NCBI GenBank assembly: GCA_964352985.1
Contig: CAYGUK010000041.1
Span: forward strand, 1 to 31,743
Source: CAYGUK01 sp964352985
GTDB lineage: Bacteria > Pseudomonadota > Gammaproteobacteria > JAHCLG01
Direction: 5' to 3'
DNA: 31,743 nucleotides
Shown here: piece after piece, positions 7,787-16,459 of the stretch
Layout: every line of letters starts with the position of its first letter
Position numbering within the stretch: the stretch's first letter is position 1
Notes under the pieces: generated by a model
Seen by the model: the letters and a program-made list of their open reading frames with translations, nothing else
What the model was told of the DNA's origin: nothing
Databases searched by the model: none
Translations under genes and position numbers: made by a program

Positions 7787-10690
7787 TTATGAATTTAATA
7801 CTTCTAAATAAGTTAACTCAGCATTAATGTCATTTACGTCTAAAATCGGGGTATTTTCCTGGGGTATTAGTTCATTATTATTACTAATATTATTTTCAAT
7901 GCGAGCAATATTGTCACCTTGTCCAAAAATATCTTGCCAAGCTAAAGTGTTAAAAGAGTCGTTATCAGTTTGATTATTATTAGAGCTATTTTGATTACTG
8001 ACTTCAGCATAATCAAACGTAATTTTATAATGACCAATTGCTTGGCTAGAAGTGACGCCTAACGTATAAGATTGACTTTGCGTAACTTGTAGTGTTAAAT
8101 GATTTTCCTCTATGTGTATTGGATTGATTTCACTTGTTAACCAATTAGGTGTTATCGTACTAAAGCCTACCGCTTCTGCCGTTAACGTTAACTCCCCACT
8201 GTGTGAGGCGGTAAAAGTAAAATAATCAAGATCATAATCACTGATCCCAATTATTTTGCCATTATAAGAATTATCATGAATGTAATTAGCTGAGATGAAT
8301 CCTCGTAAAGTATAAGCGTCTTCAATAACGCCAATGGATTCGGCAATTCGGGTATCATTGGCAAAGTCATCTTCAGGCGTTACTGCTGCAATAGCACTTT
8401 TCATATCTAAATTATGATACGTTAAATTGGTTTTGCTGTCATAAACTAACTTCGCTGTCTCATACATGACGTTATAGATATCATCTTGATTAACGGATTC
8501 ACCGTTAATGATTTCCATTAATTCTCTTAATACGATAGAAGCACCAGCGACTTGGGGAGCTGCCATGCTTGTTCCTGTATGAGCTTCAACGGTTTCCTCT
8601 CCATTTTCTGTGCGTTTGGCTAGAGGCACATAGGCTTTAACATTCACGCCTTCTGCTGCCAACATACCTTCCGCACGTTGAGATTTTGATGCGAGTGTTC
8701 CACTACTTCCATGACTTCCCACGCCCACAGTAAAGGGACTTGCAGCAGCACCAGACATTCCTATATTTCCATTAAAACTATTTCCCGCAGCCGCGGAGAA
8801 AAAAACATTATTATCATAAAAATATTCAGCATTAGCTTGCACTATCCCTGCTGTATTTGACCAATTTATTGTCGTAATCGGATTTTCAAAATCATTAAAA
8901 TGTTCTATCAACCAATTGACTGAATCATAAATTGCAGATGAAGGCCAAGCCGATCCATTATCATCAAAAGCACGTAATATCACAAAATCAACTTCAGGTG
9001 CCCACCCCAAAGCTTTTTCACCGCTACTCCCAATAATGCTCGCAACATGGGTACCATGCCAATGCTTATCAGAATATGGGTCATCATCATCTGTCCAAAT
9101 ATAATCATGACCACCCACAACTCGGTAGTTAGGTCCTAAACCACCACCTAACGCATTTAAATTATAGTCTATCCCTGTGTCAAAAATAGCAACGGTTTGT
9201 CCTTGGCCATTTAATAAGCCACTATATTTTACTTCAAGCAAATCTAAAGGATGAGGCTCAGGTTCATCACGCGGTTGTGGTGGCACATCCTCGATGAAAT
9301 TAAGAATAATATCTTCCACATTGTTAATTTGGAATTGCATAAATTGATGAGTGGGATCGTAGTTTTTAAAATTAAAAGTAATTGAATCTGCAGTCGAAAG
9401 CTTTTGGTGAAAATCACTTATGGCTTGATTAAACCAAGCCGTATTCGCGATTTCATTATTCACATCTAAAATTAAGGTATCAAAACCCGCATCGGCGCCA
9501 ATAAAATCACTAAAACCCTGATTGCCTATAATATCATAACGAAAACTATCATCGCCTTCATGAAGGATAATTCTATCTTGTCCGCCAGTATCATAAACAA
9601 AATCATTACCACTACCGGCTTCTACATAATCATTACCACGACCTGGATCAATATAATCGCTACCCTTTTCGCCTTTTAATGTATCATTTCCATCATCACC
9701 AAATAATAAATCATTACCATCATAACCCGTTATATAATCATTCCCACTTCCACCTGAAATAAAATCATCCCCCACATGTCCACTTAATTTATCATCACCC
9801 GCCTCGCCAAAAAGGGTATCATTGCCAGAGGAACCTCGTATTTCATCTTCACCATCACCACCGTAGATGATGTCATTGCCTGAGCCACCTGCAATTTGAT
9901 CATTGCCGCCATAACTATAAATTTCATCATCACCACTACCGCCTAATAATCTATCTCTATTTTCAGTACCATAAATAATATCATCCCCGGTACTACCTAA
10001 TAATATTTTTGGTGTTCCATCACTATAAAAAACAGGCTTTCCGACTACTGTTGCGATAAGATTTGTTTCTTCTTTTACTACAGTTTCATTTGTTTGGGTT
10101 ATGTTAGTTTCAGGCACAATCAATTCGGGATTATTAACCACAGGTTTAACTTCTTCAGTTGGGATAACGGCTGGTTCGATAGTCGATTGCAAAACAATAA
10201 TTGTTTCTGTCGATAGCGTAGTTTGTGAAATAGGCAACTCATTTATCACTGAACTAATAACTTTTACTGGCTCTAAATAGTTTGTTTGAATTTCATCAGA
10301 TACGACATAATTAGTCACAATAACATCTTCAGCAACTATTGGTTCGATAACCATTTTTTTTATTTGTGGAATAATAGACATTTCCGAAGATAACACCGTA
10401 CTTTCTTGCCATTCTGAATCAATTGAAAAAGATAAAGCATGATTATTTATAATAGCATTCGTTTCACTATATATTTGACTATTTTCATTATTAATCGATG
10501 TGCTTATCGATGAGGATTGTAGAGATTGCTTTTCACTTGTTGTTGATTGAGAGTTTCCTTTTTTATTCGATGTTGAATTAATAAAAGTTTCGAAATGATT
10601 TTTCATCAAATCCATATTTATAAAATTAAATTCAACATTTTTTGCATTTTCTTGTCCTGACTCAGTAACTATACGAATAGGCATATTCAT
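7787..10690 (-). CDS. RTX-repeat subtilisin-family (S8) serine protease
   Basis: 967-residue, probably exported, calcium-binding protease. In order: a polar Ser/Thr/Val/Glu-rich N-terminal region without a signal peptide (1-220); about 15 RTX nonapeptides of GGxGxDxxx type (about 232-375); a segment typical after RTX blocks (390-470); a subtilase domain with the complete triad D504 (IFDTGID), H545 (HGTHVA), S708 (GTSMAAP) and oxyanion N637 (AAAGN); a pre-peptidase C-terminal (PPC)-like beta domain (about 773-895); and an Asn-rich tail. RTX blocks usually follow the catalytic domain in secreted proteases, so the order is unusual. Absence of a signal peptide suggests type I secretion, but no ABC exporter or TolC gene is in the window. 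A good ribosome site (AAGGGG) lies 6 bases before the ATG at 10690. Single-gene unit divergent from trhO. Confidence 0.93.
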   Translation of the reverse strand: MNMPIRIVTESGQENAKNVEFNFINMDLMKNHFETFINSTSNKKGNSQSTTSEKQSLQSSSISTSINNENSQIYSETNAIINNHALSFSIDSEWQESTVLSSEMSIIPQIKKMVIEPIVAEDVIVTNYVVSDEIQTNYLEPVKVISSVINELPISQTTLSTETIIVLQSTIEPAVIPTEEVKPVVNNPELIVPETNITQTNETVVKEETNLIATVVGKPVFYSDGTPKILLGSTGDDIIYGTENRDRLLGGSGDDEIYSYGGNDQIAGGSGNDIIYGGDGEDEIRGSSGNDTLFGEAGDDKLSGHVGDDFISGGSGNDYITGYDGNDLLFGDDGNDTLKGEKGSDYIDPGRGNDYVEAGSGNDFVYDTGGQDRIILHEGDDSFRYDIIGNQGFSDFIGADAGFDTLILDVNNEIANTAWFNQAISDFHQKLSTADSITFNFKNYDPTHQFMQFQINNVEDIILNFIEDVPPQPRDEPEPHPLDLLEVKYSGLLNGQGQTVAIFDTGIDYNLNALGGGLGPNYRVVGGHDYIWTDDDDPYSDKHWHGTHVASIIGSSGEKALGWAPEVDFVILRAFDDNGSAWPSSAIYDSVNWLIEHFNDFENPITTINWSNTAGIVQANAEYFYDNNVFFSAAAGNSFNGNIGMSGAAASPFTVGVGSHGSSGTLASKSQRAEGMLAAEGVNVKAYVPLAKRTENGEETVEAHTGTSMAAPQVAGASIVLRELMEIINGESVNQDDIYNVMYETAKLVYDSKTNLTYHNLDMKSAIAAVTPEDDFANDTRIAESIGVIEDAYTLRGFISANYIHDNSYNGKIIGISDYDLDYFTFTASHSGELTLTAEAVGFSTITPNWLTSEINPIHIEENHLTLQVTQSQSYTLGVTSSQAIGHYKITFDYAEVSNQNSSNNNQTDNDSFNTLAWQDIFGQGDNIARIENNISNNNELIPQENTPILDVNDINAELTYLEVLNS

Positions 10691-11001
10691 ACAAACCCCT
10701 TAATTGATGAATGGCAATCGATGATTATGAGTTTAGTCAAGTAATAACCAAATTGGTTTTAAAATATTATAACGTTTTATTTTTCTTTACGTTATTATTA
10801 CGTAGATTTAGTAAATTTCATCGAAAAAAAGTCTCATATGTTATATTTTTCATGCGCAAACATTTTTATAACCGTTTTCTCTAAATCGAATTTATAATAA
10901 ATCATCGTCACGGAAGTATACTTGTATAGACTAGTCATCATGTAGTAATATCGCCTACGTTATTTTTAGTTATAAATTATTACTCTACTTCGGGATTTAT
11001 T
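10691..11001. other. Divergent intergenic region, protease gene / trhO
   Basis: 311 bases between two divergent starts, so it must hold both promoters. It is very AT-rich, which makes -10 calls unreliable. The only symmetric elements I see are a 10-bp palindrome AAGTATACTT at 10914-10923 and GACTAGTC shortly after it. No ORF or RNA gene is supported. Confidence 0.5.
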
Positions 11002-11982
11002 ATGTCTAAGTATACGATATCAGCTATGTATAAATTCATTCCTTTACCCAATTATCAAGCAATAAGACAACCATTGCTGGATTTCATGCATGAAAATAAC
11101 ATATTTGGTACGATTCTGTTAGCGAAAGAAGGCATAAATGGAACGATAGCCGCAAAAGAGAACAATATTTTAGCGCTATATGATTGGCTCGAAACACTTC
11201 CTGGTTTAGATAATATCTCTCATAAAGAATCCTATCATGAAGAAATTCCATTTAATCGTATTAAAGTTAAACTCAAAAAAGAAATTGTCACAATGGGTGT
11301 GGAAGATGTGGATCCCCTTAAAGTGGTTGGTACTTATGTGAAACCTGAACAATGGAATGATTTAATCAGCGATCCTGAAGTGCTGGTTATCGACACTCGA
11401 AATGATTATGAATGCCAAATTGGCACGTTTAAAAATGCAATTAATCCCAATACCAAAACATTTCGTGAATTCCCAGAATATGTAAAAAATAATTTACAAA
11501 ATAAAAAACAACAAAAAATTGCTATGTTTTGCACTGGCGGGATCCGTTGTGAAAAATCAACCGCGTATTTAAAATCACTGGGTTTTGAAGATGTTTATCA
11601 TCTTCAAGGTGGCATTTTACAATACCTTGAAAATATACCCGCTGAACAATCACTGTGGGAAGGGGAATGTTTTGTCTTTGATGAAAGAGTCGCCGTTAAT
11701 CATGATCTCGAAAAAGGTGATTATGATCAATGTTACGCTTGTCGTTATCCATTAACAGAAACAGAGAAACAAAGTCCACTTTATCAACAAGGGATCAGTT
11801 GTCCTCATTGTTATCCCGAATTAAGTGCCGAGCAAAAACAACGTTTTGCAGAACGTGAAAAACAATGTCAACTCGCTAGAAGTCGCGGAGAAAAACATAT
11901 TGGTTCAAATATGGATGATGTTAAAAAAGTTAAACGACAAATTAAATATAAAAATCGTCAACAAGATAAAAAAAAGGTATAA
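11002..11982 (+). CDS. trhO: tRNA uridine(34) hydroxylase TrhO (YceA family)
   Basis: Rhodanese-fold enzyme that hydroxylates uridine 34 of tRNAs to 5-hydroxyuridine, an O2-dependent route to cmo5U-type wobble modification. The N-terminal acylphosphatase-like part (1-100) has the family stretch GTILLAKEGINGTIA. The rhodanese domain (about 110-215) has VIDTRNDYE and the active-site loop MFCTGGIRCEKS with Cys177. The C-terminal part has paired cysteines (CYACRYPLT, CPHCYPE) typical of this family. Length 326 is normal. It is monocistronic and converges on the MFS gene with only 2 bases between stops. The ribosome site is weak (GGGA). Confidence 0.93.
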   Translation: MSKYTISAMYKFIPLPNYQAIRQPLLDFMHENNIFGTILLAKEGINGTIAAKENNILALYDWLETLPGLDNISHKESYHEEIPFNRIKVKLKKEIVTMGVEDVDPLKVVGTYVKPEQWNDLISDPEVLVIDTRNDYECQIGTFKNAINPNTKTFREFPEYVKNNLQNKKQQKIAMFCTGGIRCEKSTAYLKSLGFEDVYHLQGGILQYLENIPAEQSLWEGECFVFDERVAVNHDLEKGDYDQCYACRYPLTETEKQSPLYQQGISCPHCYPELSAEQKQRFAEREKQCQLARSRGEKHIGSNMDDVKKVKRQIKYKNRQQDKKKV

Positions 11983-11984
11983 GT

Positions 11985-13208
11985 CTATTTGCATTTAACA
12001 TATGAATTAATCAAAATTAAATTCAAGATAATTACGCTCAAATAGATTATACTTAATTGCCATAAATTAGTGACATGAACCCAGCTGGTAATGAATAGCC
12101 CCATTACTACGATTATCGCCAAACAAGACATTTGCACCGCAAGCATTATCCCAATATTTAATGGCGTTAAGCGTAAATTTTTTGCCATTGTATTTGAAAA
12201 TATAATTCCCGCGCTAATATTAATTAATATTATAGGTAATAAAATATTGATTAAGTTAAGTTGAAAAAACAACGCAAATACAAATGAAAGTATTAACGCC
12301 ATAATTAATAATCCACCGGCAATCCCATAAGTGATATTTTCCGTTAAATATTTTAGTAACAAACGATTTAGTAAATTTCCACCTAAATATCCAAATCCCA
12401 CAAATAAAGCGGTTCTTCCATATTGGCTAACTGATAAATGCAATGATTGCTGAACTAGGAAAGGACCTAACATTGAATACAATAACATTAAAATTTGGGT
12501 TAATCCTAAAATGAAAATGCCAATAATTAATGGTCGACATTGAATAACTGTTTTAACTTTAACAATAAAATTTTTGAAATTTAACACTTTATTTACGCGG
12601 TGGATATCTTTTACAAAAAACATCACCATCAATATCATCAATAAACTAAATAAGGTTAAGAAATAAAAACATGCTTGCCATGAACAATATTCTTGTAACA
12701 GACTACCGATATAAGGTCCAATAATCGGACCCAGTCCATAACCTATAGAAGTATAAATAATTGCATAAGTTAATTGCTTACCTTCCAACACATCAGCAAG
12801 AACAGCCCTTGCCCCAATCGCCATCGAAACAGTACACAGCCCTTGAATAAATCTTACCATCATCAATTGCGTAATAGTTGTAACGTAAATAGCAAAAAAA
12901 CTAGCGATCAGATAAATAACTAATCCAAGGATTAATGTTTTCTTTCGCCCGAGATGATCAATTAAAATGCCAAAAATAATTGCACCAAAGAACCACCCAA
13001 CAATAGTCACCGAAATCGTATTTTTCATCATGATAGGTGTAGTATGAAAATATAAACTCAAATAAGGCATCGCTGGCGCATAGATATCAATATTAATACC
13101 ATTTAGAAAATTTAATATCGGCATTAAAATAAAGATAATTTTAATATAGTGTTCCCGATTAATTAACTTTGAATCGTTCACTGAAAATTCTTGTCCTGGA
13201 TTTAACAT
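11985..13208 (-). CDS. MFS drug-efflux transporter, Bcr/CflA-like
   Basis: Inner-membrane proton-coupled exporter with about 12 helices in 407 residues. The N-terminal half shows the Bcr/CflA pattern: a conserved acidic residue in helix 1 (NIDIYAPAMPYL, about 39-50), motif A in loop 2-3 (GILIDHLGRKK, 80-90), RFIQGL in helix 4, and GLGPIIGPYIGSLL in helix 5. Substrate cannot be told from sequence. It is transcribed away from a LysR-type regulator, with a perfect inverted repeat between them, the classic arrangement for a LysR-controlled efflux gene. Its stop is 2 bases from that of trhO. Confidence 0.9.
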   Translation of the reverse strand: MLNPGQEFSVNDSKLINREHYIKIIFILMPILNFLNGINIDIYAPAMPYLSLYFHTTPIMMKNTISVTIVGWFFGAIIFGILIDHLGRKKTLILGLVIYLIASFFAIYVTTITQLMMVRFIQGLCTVSMAIGARAVLADVLEGKQLTYAIIYTSIGYGLGPIIGPYIGSLLQEYCSWQACFYFLTLFSLLMILMVMFFVKDIHRVNKVLNFKNFIVKVKTVIQCRPLIIGIFILGLTQILMLLYSMLGPFLVQQSLHLSVSQYGRTALFVGFGYLGGNLLNRLLLKYLTENITYGIAGGLLIMALILSFVFALFFQLNLINILLPIILINISAGIIFSNTMAKNLRLTPLNIGIMLAVQMSCLAIIVVMGLFITSWVHVTNLWQLSIIYLSVIILNLILINSYVKCK

Positions 13209-13282
13209 TTTACCATACTCTACAATCTGTTATTGCTTAATTAGGGGGATTATATCAATTGCATTTTATGAAGATAATATGT

Positions 13283-13311
13283 AATATTTGCAATTATTAA
13301 TTGCAAATATT
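13283..13311. promoter_or_regulatory. Perfect inverted repeat, likely LysR operator
   Basis: AATATTTGCAAT and its exact reverse complement ATTGCAAATATT (12-bp arms) flank the 5-bp centre TATTA. It sits in the 110 bases between the divergent MFS and LysR genes, ending 8 bases before the LysR ATG. LysR regulators typically bind interrupted dyads in such intervals and repress themselves. The dyad also covers the TTG at 13301, which argues against that codon as the start. Confidence 0.65.
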
Positions 13312-13318
13312 GAAATCA

Positions 13319-14191
13319 ATGATTCACGAGATAAATGCCTTTTGCCGAGTTGTCGAACACCGAAGTTTTGCGAAAGCCGCCAAAGCGCTATCCTTGTCCA
13401 CATCAAAAATAACGCGTTTAGTCCAACATTTAGAAACGTCTCTCAATACCACCTTACTTTATCGTTCCACTCGCGATATCAGTTTAACTGAAGCGGGTTT
13501 ACTTTTTTATGAGCAAGCTATCGAAATATTAAATCACTTTCATGCTGGCACAAAAGCGGTGAATGAACTCAAAGAAACAATAAGCGGCACGGTTAAAATT
13601 GCCTTACCTGTTTCACTAAATCATTTATGGGTAGCGCCACAATTACATAAGTTTCAAAAAAAATATCCAGACGTTAATATTCATATTATCAATGGCAATC
13701 ATTTACTTGATATGATTAAAGAGGGATTTGATATTGTTGTTCATTGTGGTAGCCTTCCTGACTCAAGTTTCTATTACAAAAAAATAAAAGACTGGTCCAA
13801 ATTAACTTGTGCCAGTCATTCCTATTTAAAAAAACATGGCACACCCAAAAATCCAAATGATTTATCCAATCATATCTGCCTTGATCATAGTCAAAACTTC
13901 CCTACAACATGGCGTTATTTAATCAATGGTAAAGAACATATCATTAATATCCAAAGTAAAATTAAATCCAATAGTGCCATCGCATTAAAAACCATGGTAG
14001 CCTCAGGTATGGGAATAAGCTGTTTACCTGAATTTACCATTCAAAAAGAACTCGACTCAGGAAAAATAATTACACTTTTAGATAAATTCCATTGTGAAAA
14101 ATATGGCATGTATGCGGTGTATCCCAGTAAAACCTATATGAGTAAAAAAGTAAAAGTCATGTTAGATTTCATTGTGGAAATTTTACAATAA
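13319..14191 (+). CDS. LysR-family transcriptional regulator
   Basis: 290 residues. The N-terminal winged HTH is canonical: INAFCRVVEHRSFAKAAKAL then STSKITRLVQHLE, then the LLYRSTRDISLTEAG wing. The rest is a periplasmic-binding-like effector domain (about 90-290), close to the CrgA/PA2206-like group by pattern (GTVKIALPVSLN). The start is set at the ATG 13319, which puts the HTH at the usual distance; a TTG at 13301 lies inside the operator-like dyad. Divergent from the MFS exporter gene and most likely its regulator (inference from arrangement). The effector molecule is unknown. Confidence 0.92.
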   Translation: MIHEINAFCRVVEHRSFAKAAKALSLSTSKITRLVQHLETSLNTTLLYRSTRDISLTEAGLLFYEQAIEILNHFHAGTKAVNELKETISGTVKIALPVSLNHLWVAPQLHKFQKKYPDVNIHIINGNHLLDMIKEGFDIVVHCGSLPDSSFYYKKIKDWSKLTCASHSYLKKHGTPKNPNDLSNHICLDHSQNFPTTWRYLINGKEHIINIQSKIKSNSAIALKTMVASGMGISCLPEFTIQKELDSGKIITLLDKFHCEKYGMYAVYPSKTYMSKKVKVMLDFIVEILQ

Positions 14192-14207
14192 TTATCTCAG
14201 TAACACT

Positions 14208-15161
14208 TTACTCATGCAAAAATTCAACAACACGATCACCTAGCCAATAATGACTTTGCATTTTATTTTTTTGACTGATAAACCCAACATGACCGCCCTG
14301 TTCACTTAATTCCAATCGTGTCGATGTGGATAATTGATCTGACTTTGGTATACAGGATGTTGGAATAAGGGGATCATCTTTGGCGTGAATAATTAATGTT
14401 GTAGTCTTAATTTTATCTAAATAAAATTTACAACTTGATGCTTGATAATAATCATGAACATTTTTAAATCCGTGTAAAGGCGCCGTGACTAATTCATCAT
14501 ACTCCCAAAATACTTTTAATTTTTTTAATTTATCTAAATCAATAGGTGTTTCTTGCTCGCTGAATTTAGCCAGTACTTGCCGTTTAATATCATTCATTAG
14601 CCATTTTTGATATGGATGGTTGGGCAAATTTTTGAGAGATTGCGACACGACTTTTAAATCGAATGGCACAGATACAGCAATTGCTTTTTCAATCACCTTC
14701 GGCACACAGCGTTCACCTAAATATTTTAATAAAATATTTGCACCCAACGAAAAACCGATGAGATTCATTTTTTTTAAAGGATACTGGTCTTGAAGATAAT
14801 CAATTACGGCAGAAACATCATTACTTTCGCCACCATGATATAAGCGCGGTAAACGATTAAAATAACCACTGGCACCCCGAAAATTCATAATAACAACAAA
14901 ATAACCTTCCGCAGCCAAAATTGGCGTCATTTGTCTTAAATAGTGAGATTGACTTGAACCACCTAAACCATGGAGCATGAGGACAATATCTTGCTTAGAA
15001 TCACCATAAGTATCTAAATCGATAAAATCACCATCCGATAGCTCGATCCGAAAACGATTAAAAATAGGCTTCGTGTTTGCTGAATAAACATAACCCCACA
15101 ATGATTGTAAATGCTTGTTCGCAATCCACCAGGCAGGCGTAAATTGGCTCTGAACTATCAT
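14208..15161 (-). CDS. yheT: YheT-family alpha/beta hydrolase
   Basis: 317 residues, normal for this family. N-terminal signature FTPAWWIANKHLQSLWG, oxyanion region LMLHGLGGSS (61-70), nucleophile elbow GFSLGAN with S138, an acidic residue at 262/263 in HAKDDPLIP, and H291 in GGHVGFIS complete the triad. RGASG and LYHGGESND are also typical of YheT. The family contains carboxylesterase-like enzymes acting on hydrophobic esters; the physiological substrate is unclear. It converges on the LysR gene with 16 bases between stops. No partner gene is obvious. Confidence 0.9.
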   Translation of the reverse strand: MIVQSQFTPAWWIANKHLQSLWGYVYSANTKPIFNRFRIELSDGDFIDLDTYGDSKQDIVLMLHGLGGSSQSHYLRQMTPILAAEGYFVVIMNFRGASGYFNRLPRLYHGGESNDVSAVIDYLQDQYPLKKMNLIGFSLGANILLKYLGERCVPKVIEKAIAVSVPFDLKVVSQSLKNLPNHPYQKWLMNDIKRQVLAKFSEQETPIDLDKLKKLKVFWEYDELVTAPLHGFKNVHDYYQASSCKFYLDKIKTTTLIIHAKDDPLIPTSCIPKSDQLSTSTRLELSEQGGHVGFISQKNKMQSHYWLGDRVVEFLHE

Positions 15162-15275
15162 ATTAACCCACTCTCATTTTTTGATTTCGACTTTTCATTA
15201 TTGACATGAGGTCATCTGTTTATTGTATTTAACACACAAAAAACAGTTCCTTATATAGAAAGATAGTCGTAACAT

Positions 15276-15296
15276 ACGCTAAAAACAAGCGTTTTT
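15276..15296 (+). terminator. Weak hairpin with T-run
   Basis: ACGCT-AAAAACA-AGCGT followed by TTTTT looks like a small intrinsic terminator on the plus strand; an alternative pairing AAAAAC/GTTTTT is possible. No plus-strand gene lies just upstream, so it may be a leftover or belong to an unseen transcript. Confidence 0.25.
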
Positions 15297-15354
15297 GAGT
15301 CAATTTATATTTTCACATACATCTATACAGAGTTTTAATTTTATGCTGTCTATT

Positions 15355-15558
15355 TCATGCTACGTGCAAAAAAGAAGGTCTTTGCTCTGCTAAAAGTGTT
15401 AATTCATTTAAAACAACATTAATTGGTAAATCATCTAAATTGTTACCATATGTTGGGATATTAAGACTTTCAAGATTTCGCTTAAACCTATCATCCAAAT
15501 CTAATTGCTTTAACAAAAGTATTTCAGTTCTTTTATTTGAACAATAAAAAAAAGGTAA
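15355..15558 (-). pseudogene. Decayed coding remnant (C-terminal fragment)
   Basis: A minus-strand frame is open for 67 codons with protein-like composition but no ATG or GTG start. It reads ...LKQLDLDDRFKRNLESLN..., then IPTYGNNLDDLPINVVLNEL and TLLAEQRPSFLHVA before a TGA at 15355-15357. An in-frame TAG lies at 15559-15561. I do not recognise the parent protein. The frame ends at its 5' side inside a 10-bp direct repeat that bounds a palindromic element, which suggests the gene was broken there. It could instead be a small ORF starting at a TTG. Confidence 0.45.
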
Positions 15559-15711
15559 CTATTCACCAAATTTAAGCAAAAACGTAGAAACGCTGAAAAG
15601 AAAAGACTTTCCTCACGCGATGGGGATTCTTAAGGGGAGAATCGCGATTATCCCCTTAAGTGCCGTTAGCCTGGCTTTGCCAGGTTAGGCAGTATTATCA
15701 GGGTAACTATT
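15554..15711. repeat. Palindromic element between 10-bp direct repeats
   Basis: GGTAACTATT occurs at 15554-15563 and again at 15702-15711, bracketing 138 bases. The enclosed DNA contains two abutting dyads. The first, at 15629-15660, is a 32-bp near-perfect palindrome (CTTAAGGGGA...TCCCCTTAAG, central AATCGCGATT, one mismatched pair). The second, at 15661-15691, is a hairpin with CCTGGC/GCCAGG stem, TTT loop and outer TGCC/GGCA pairing. It is GC-rich compared with its surroundings. No terminal inverted repeats are seen at the edges. It looks like a small nonautonomous or REP-like element with a target duplication, but copy number is unknown. Confidence 0.5.
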
Positions 15712-16229
15712 TAGCATTTATGCGGAATAGTTACAAAAAAAGAATGAATCACTCCAAAACTTATCGTGGCAAATCCTCCTATCAAGTAAGGTACGCCTGC
15801 ATCTTCATCCATTGTATCATTAATTCTATTACATAGATTTTGGCAGGTTTGAGCGATGACATCGATAGTGTTCGAACAAACATCCCAAAAAGTCGTTGTA
15901 ACGTTTTGACAAATTGATCCAATGATATCTGTTAAATCGCTAACATAATTGCAACGATCATATTGATCAAAAGAACAACCATCATCTAAAAGACAGATGC
16001 CATGACCAAAATGTTCAAGCGTAGAAATAGCGTGAGGCGTGGTATTAATGCTTAAATCAAAACTACGGGTAATTAAACTTATTCCAACAAGCCAAATTAT
16101 TAAATTAATCCCTCCAGAAACTGTAGAGCCACATATGCCTTGATTTGCATGATATTCTTTTATTTTTTTTTCAAGCTCTGCTTTTAAGATTAATGCTTGT
16201 AATGCAGGATTCGGTTCAACACTTGCCAT
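15711..16229 (-). CDS. Two-TM orphan protein with Cys-rich loop
   Basis: 172 residues from the ATG at 16229 (MASVEPNPALQ), preferred over an in-frame TTG at 16283 that would add 18 residues; the TTG does have an AAGGA upstream, so it remains possible. A short helical N-terminal region precedes a first membrane helix (about 40-55, INLIIWLVGISLI). A ~90-residue loop then carries seven cysteines, including SICQNV, DVCSNTIDVIAQTCQNLC and an acidic NDTMDED. A second helix follows (about 147-166, PYLIGGFATISFGVIHSFF), ending IPHKC. No known family. Its stop overlaps the direct repeat of the neighbouring palindromic element. Confidence 0.6.
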   Translation of the reverse strand: MASVEPNPALQALILKAELEKKIKEYHANQGICGSTVSGGINLIIWLVGISLITRSFDLSINTTPHAISTLEHFGHGICLLDDGCSFDQYDRCNYVSDLTDIIGSICQNVTTTFWDVCSNTIDVIAQTCQNLCNRINDTMDEDAGVPYLIGGFATISFGVIHSFFVTIPHKC

Positions 16230-16459
16230 TAAAGTTATCTCGATAATTATTTTATTATTATGAATTGATATTTTAGGCTTCAACTATCCTTGCTGAATAT
16301 TCCAGATGAGGTATTGATTAGACTATTTAAAATATAATTGTAAGCCAAAGCTCATGGTATTTGAGCAAATAAAAACATCTTCACCTCAGAATAATTATTT
16401 GTTGCATTAATAATATGCGCCTGATAATATTATTGATTGAATATAGCTGGGTTTTGATT

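Noticed and set aside
9564..9997. Regular ~27-base repeats, considered as a CRISPR or tandem-repeat array
   Set aside because: They encode the RTX nonapeptides of the protease and vary in sequence; no identical repeats or spacers.
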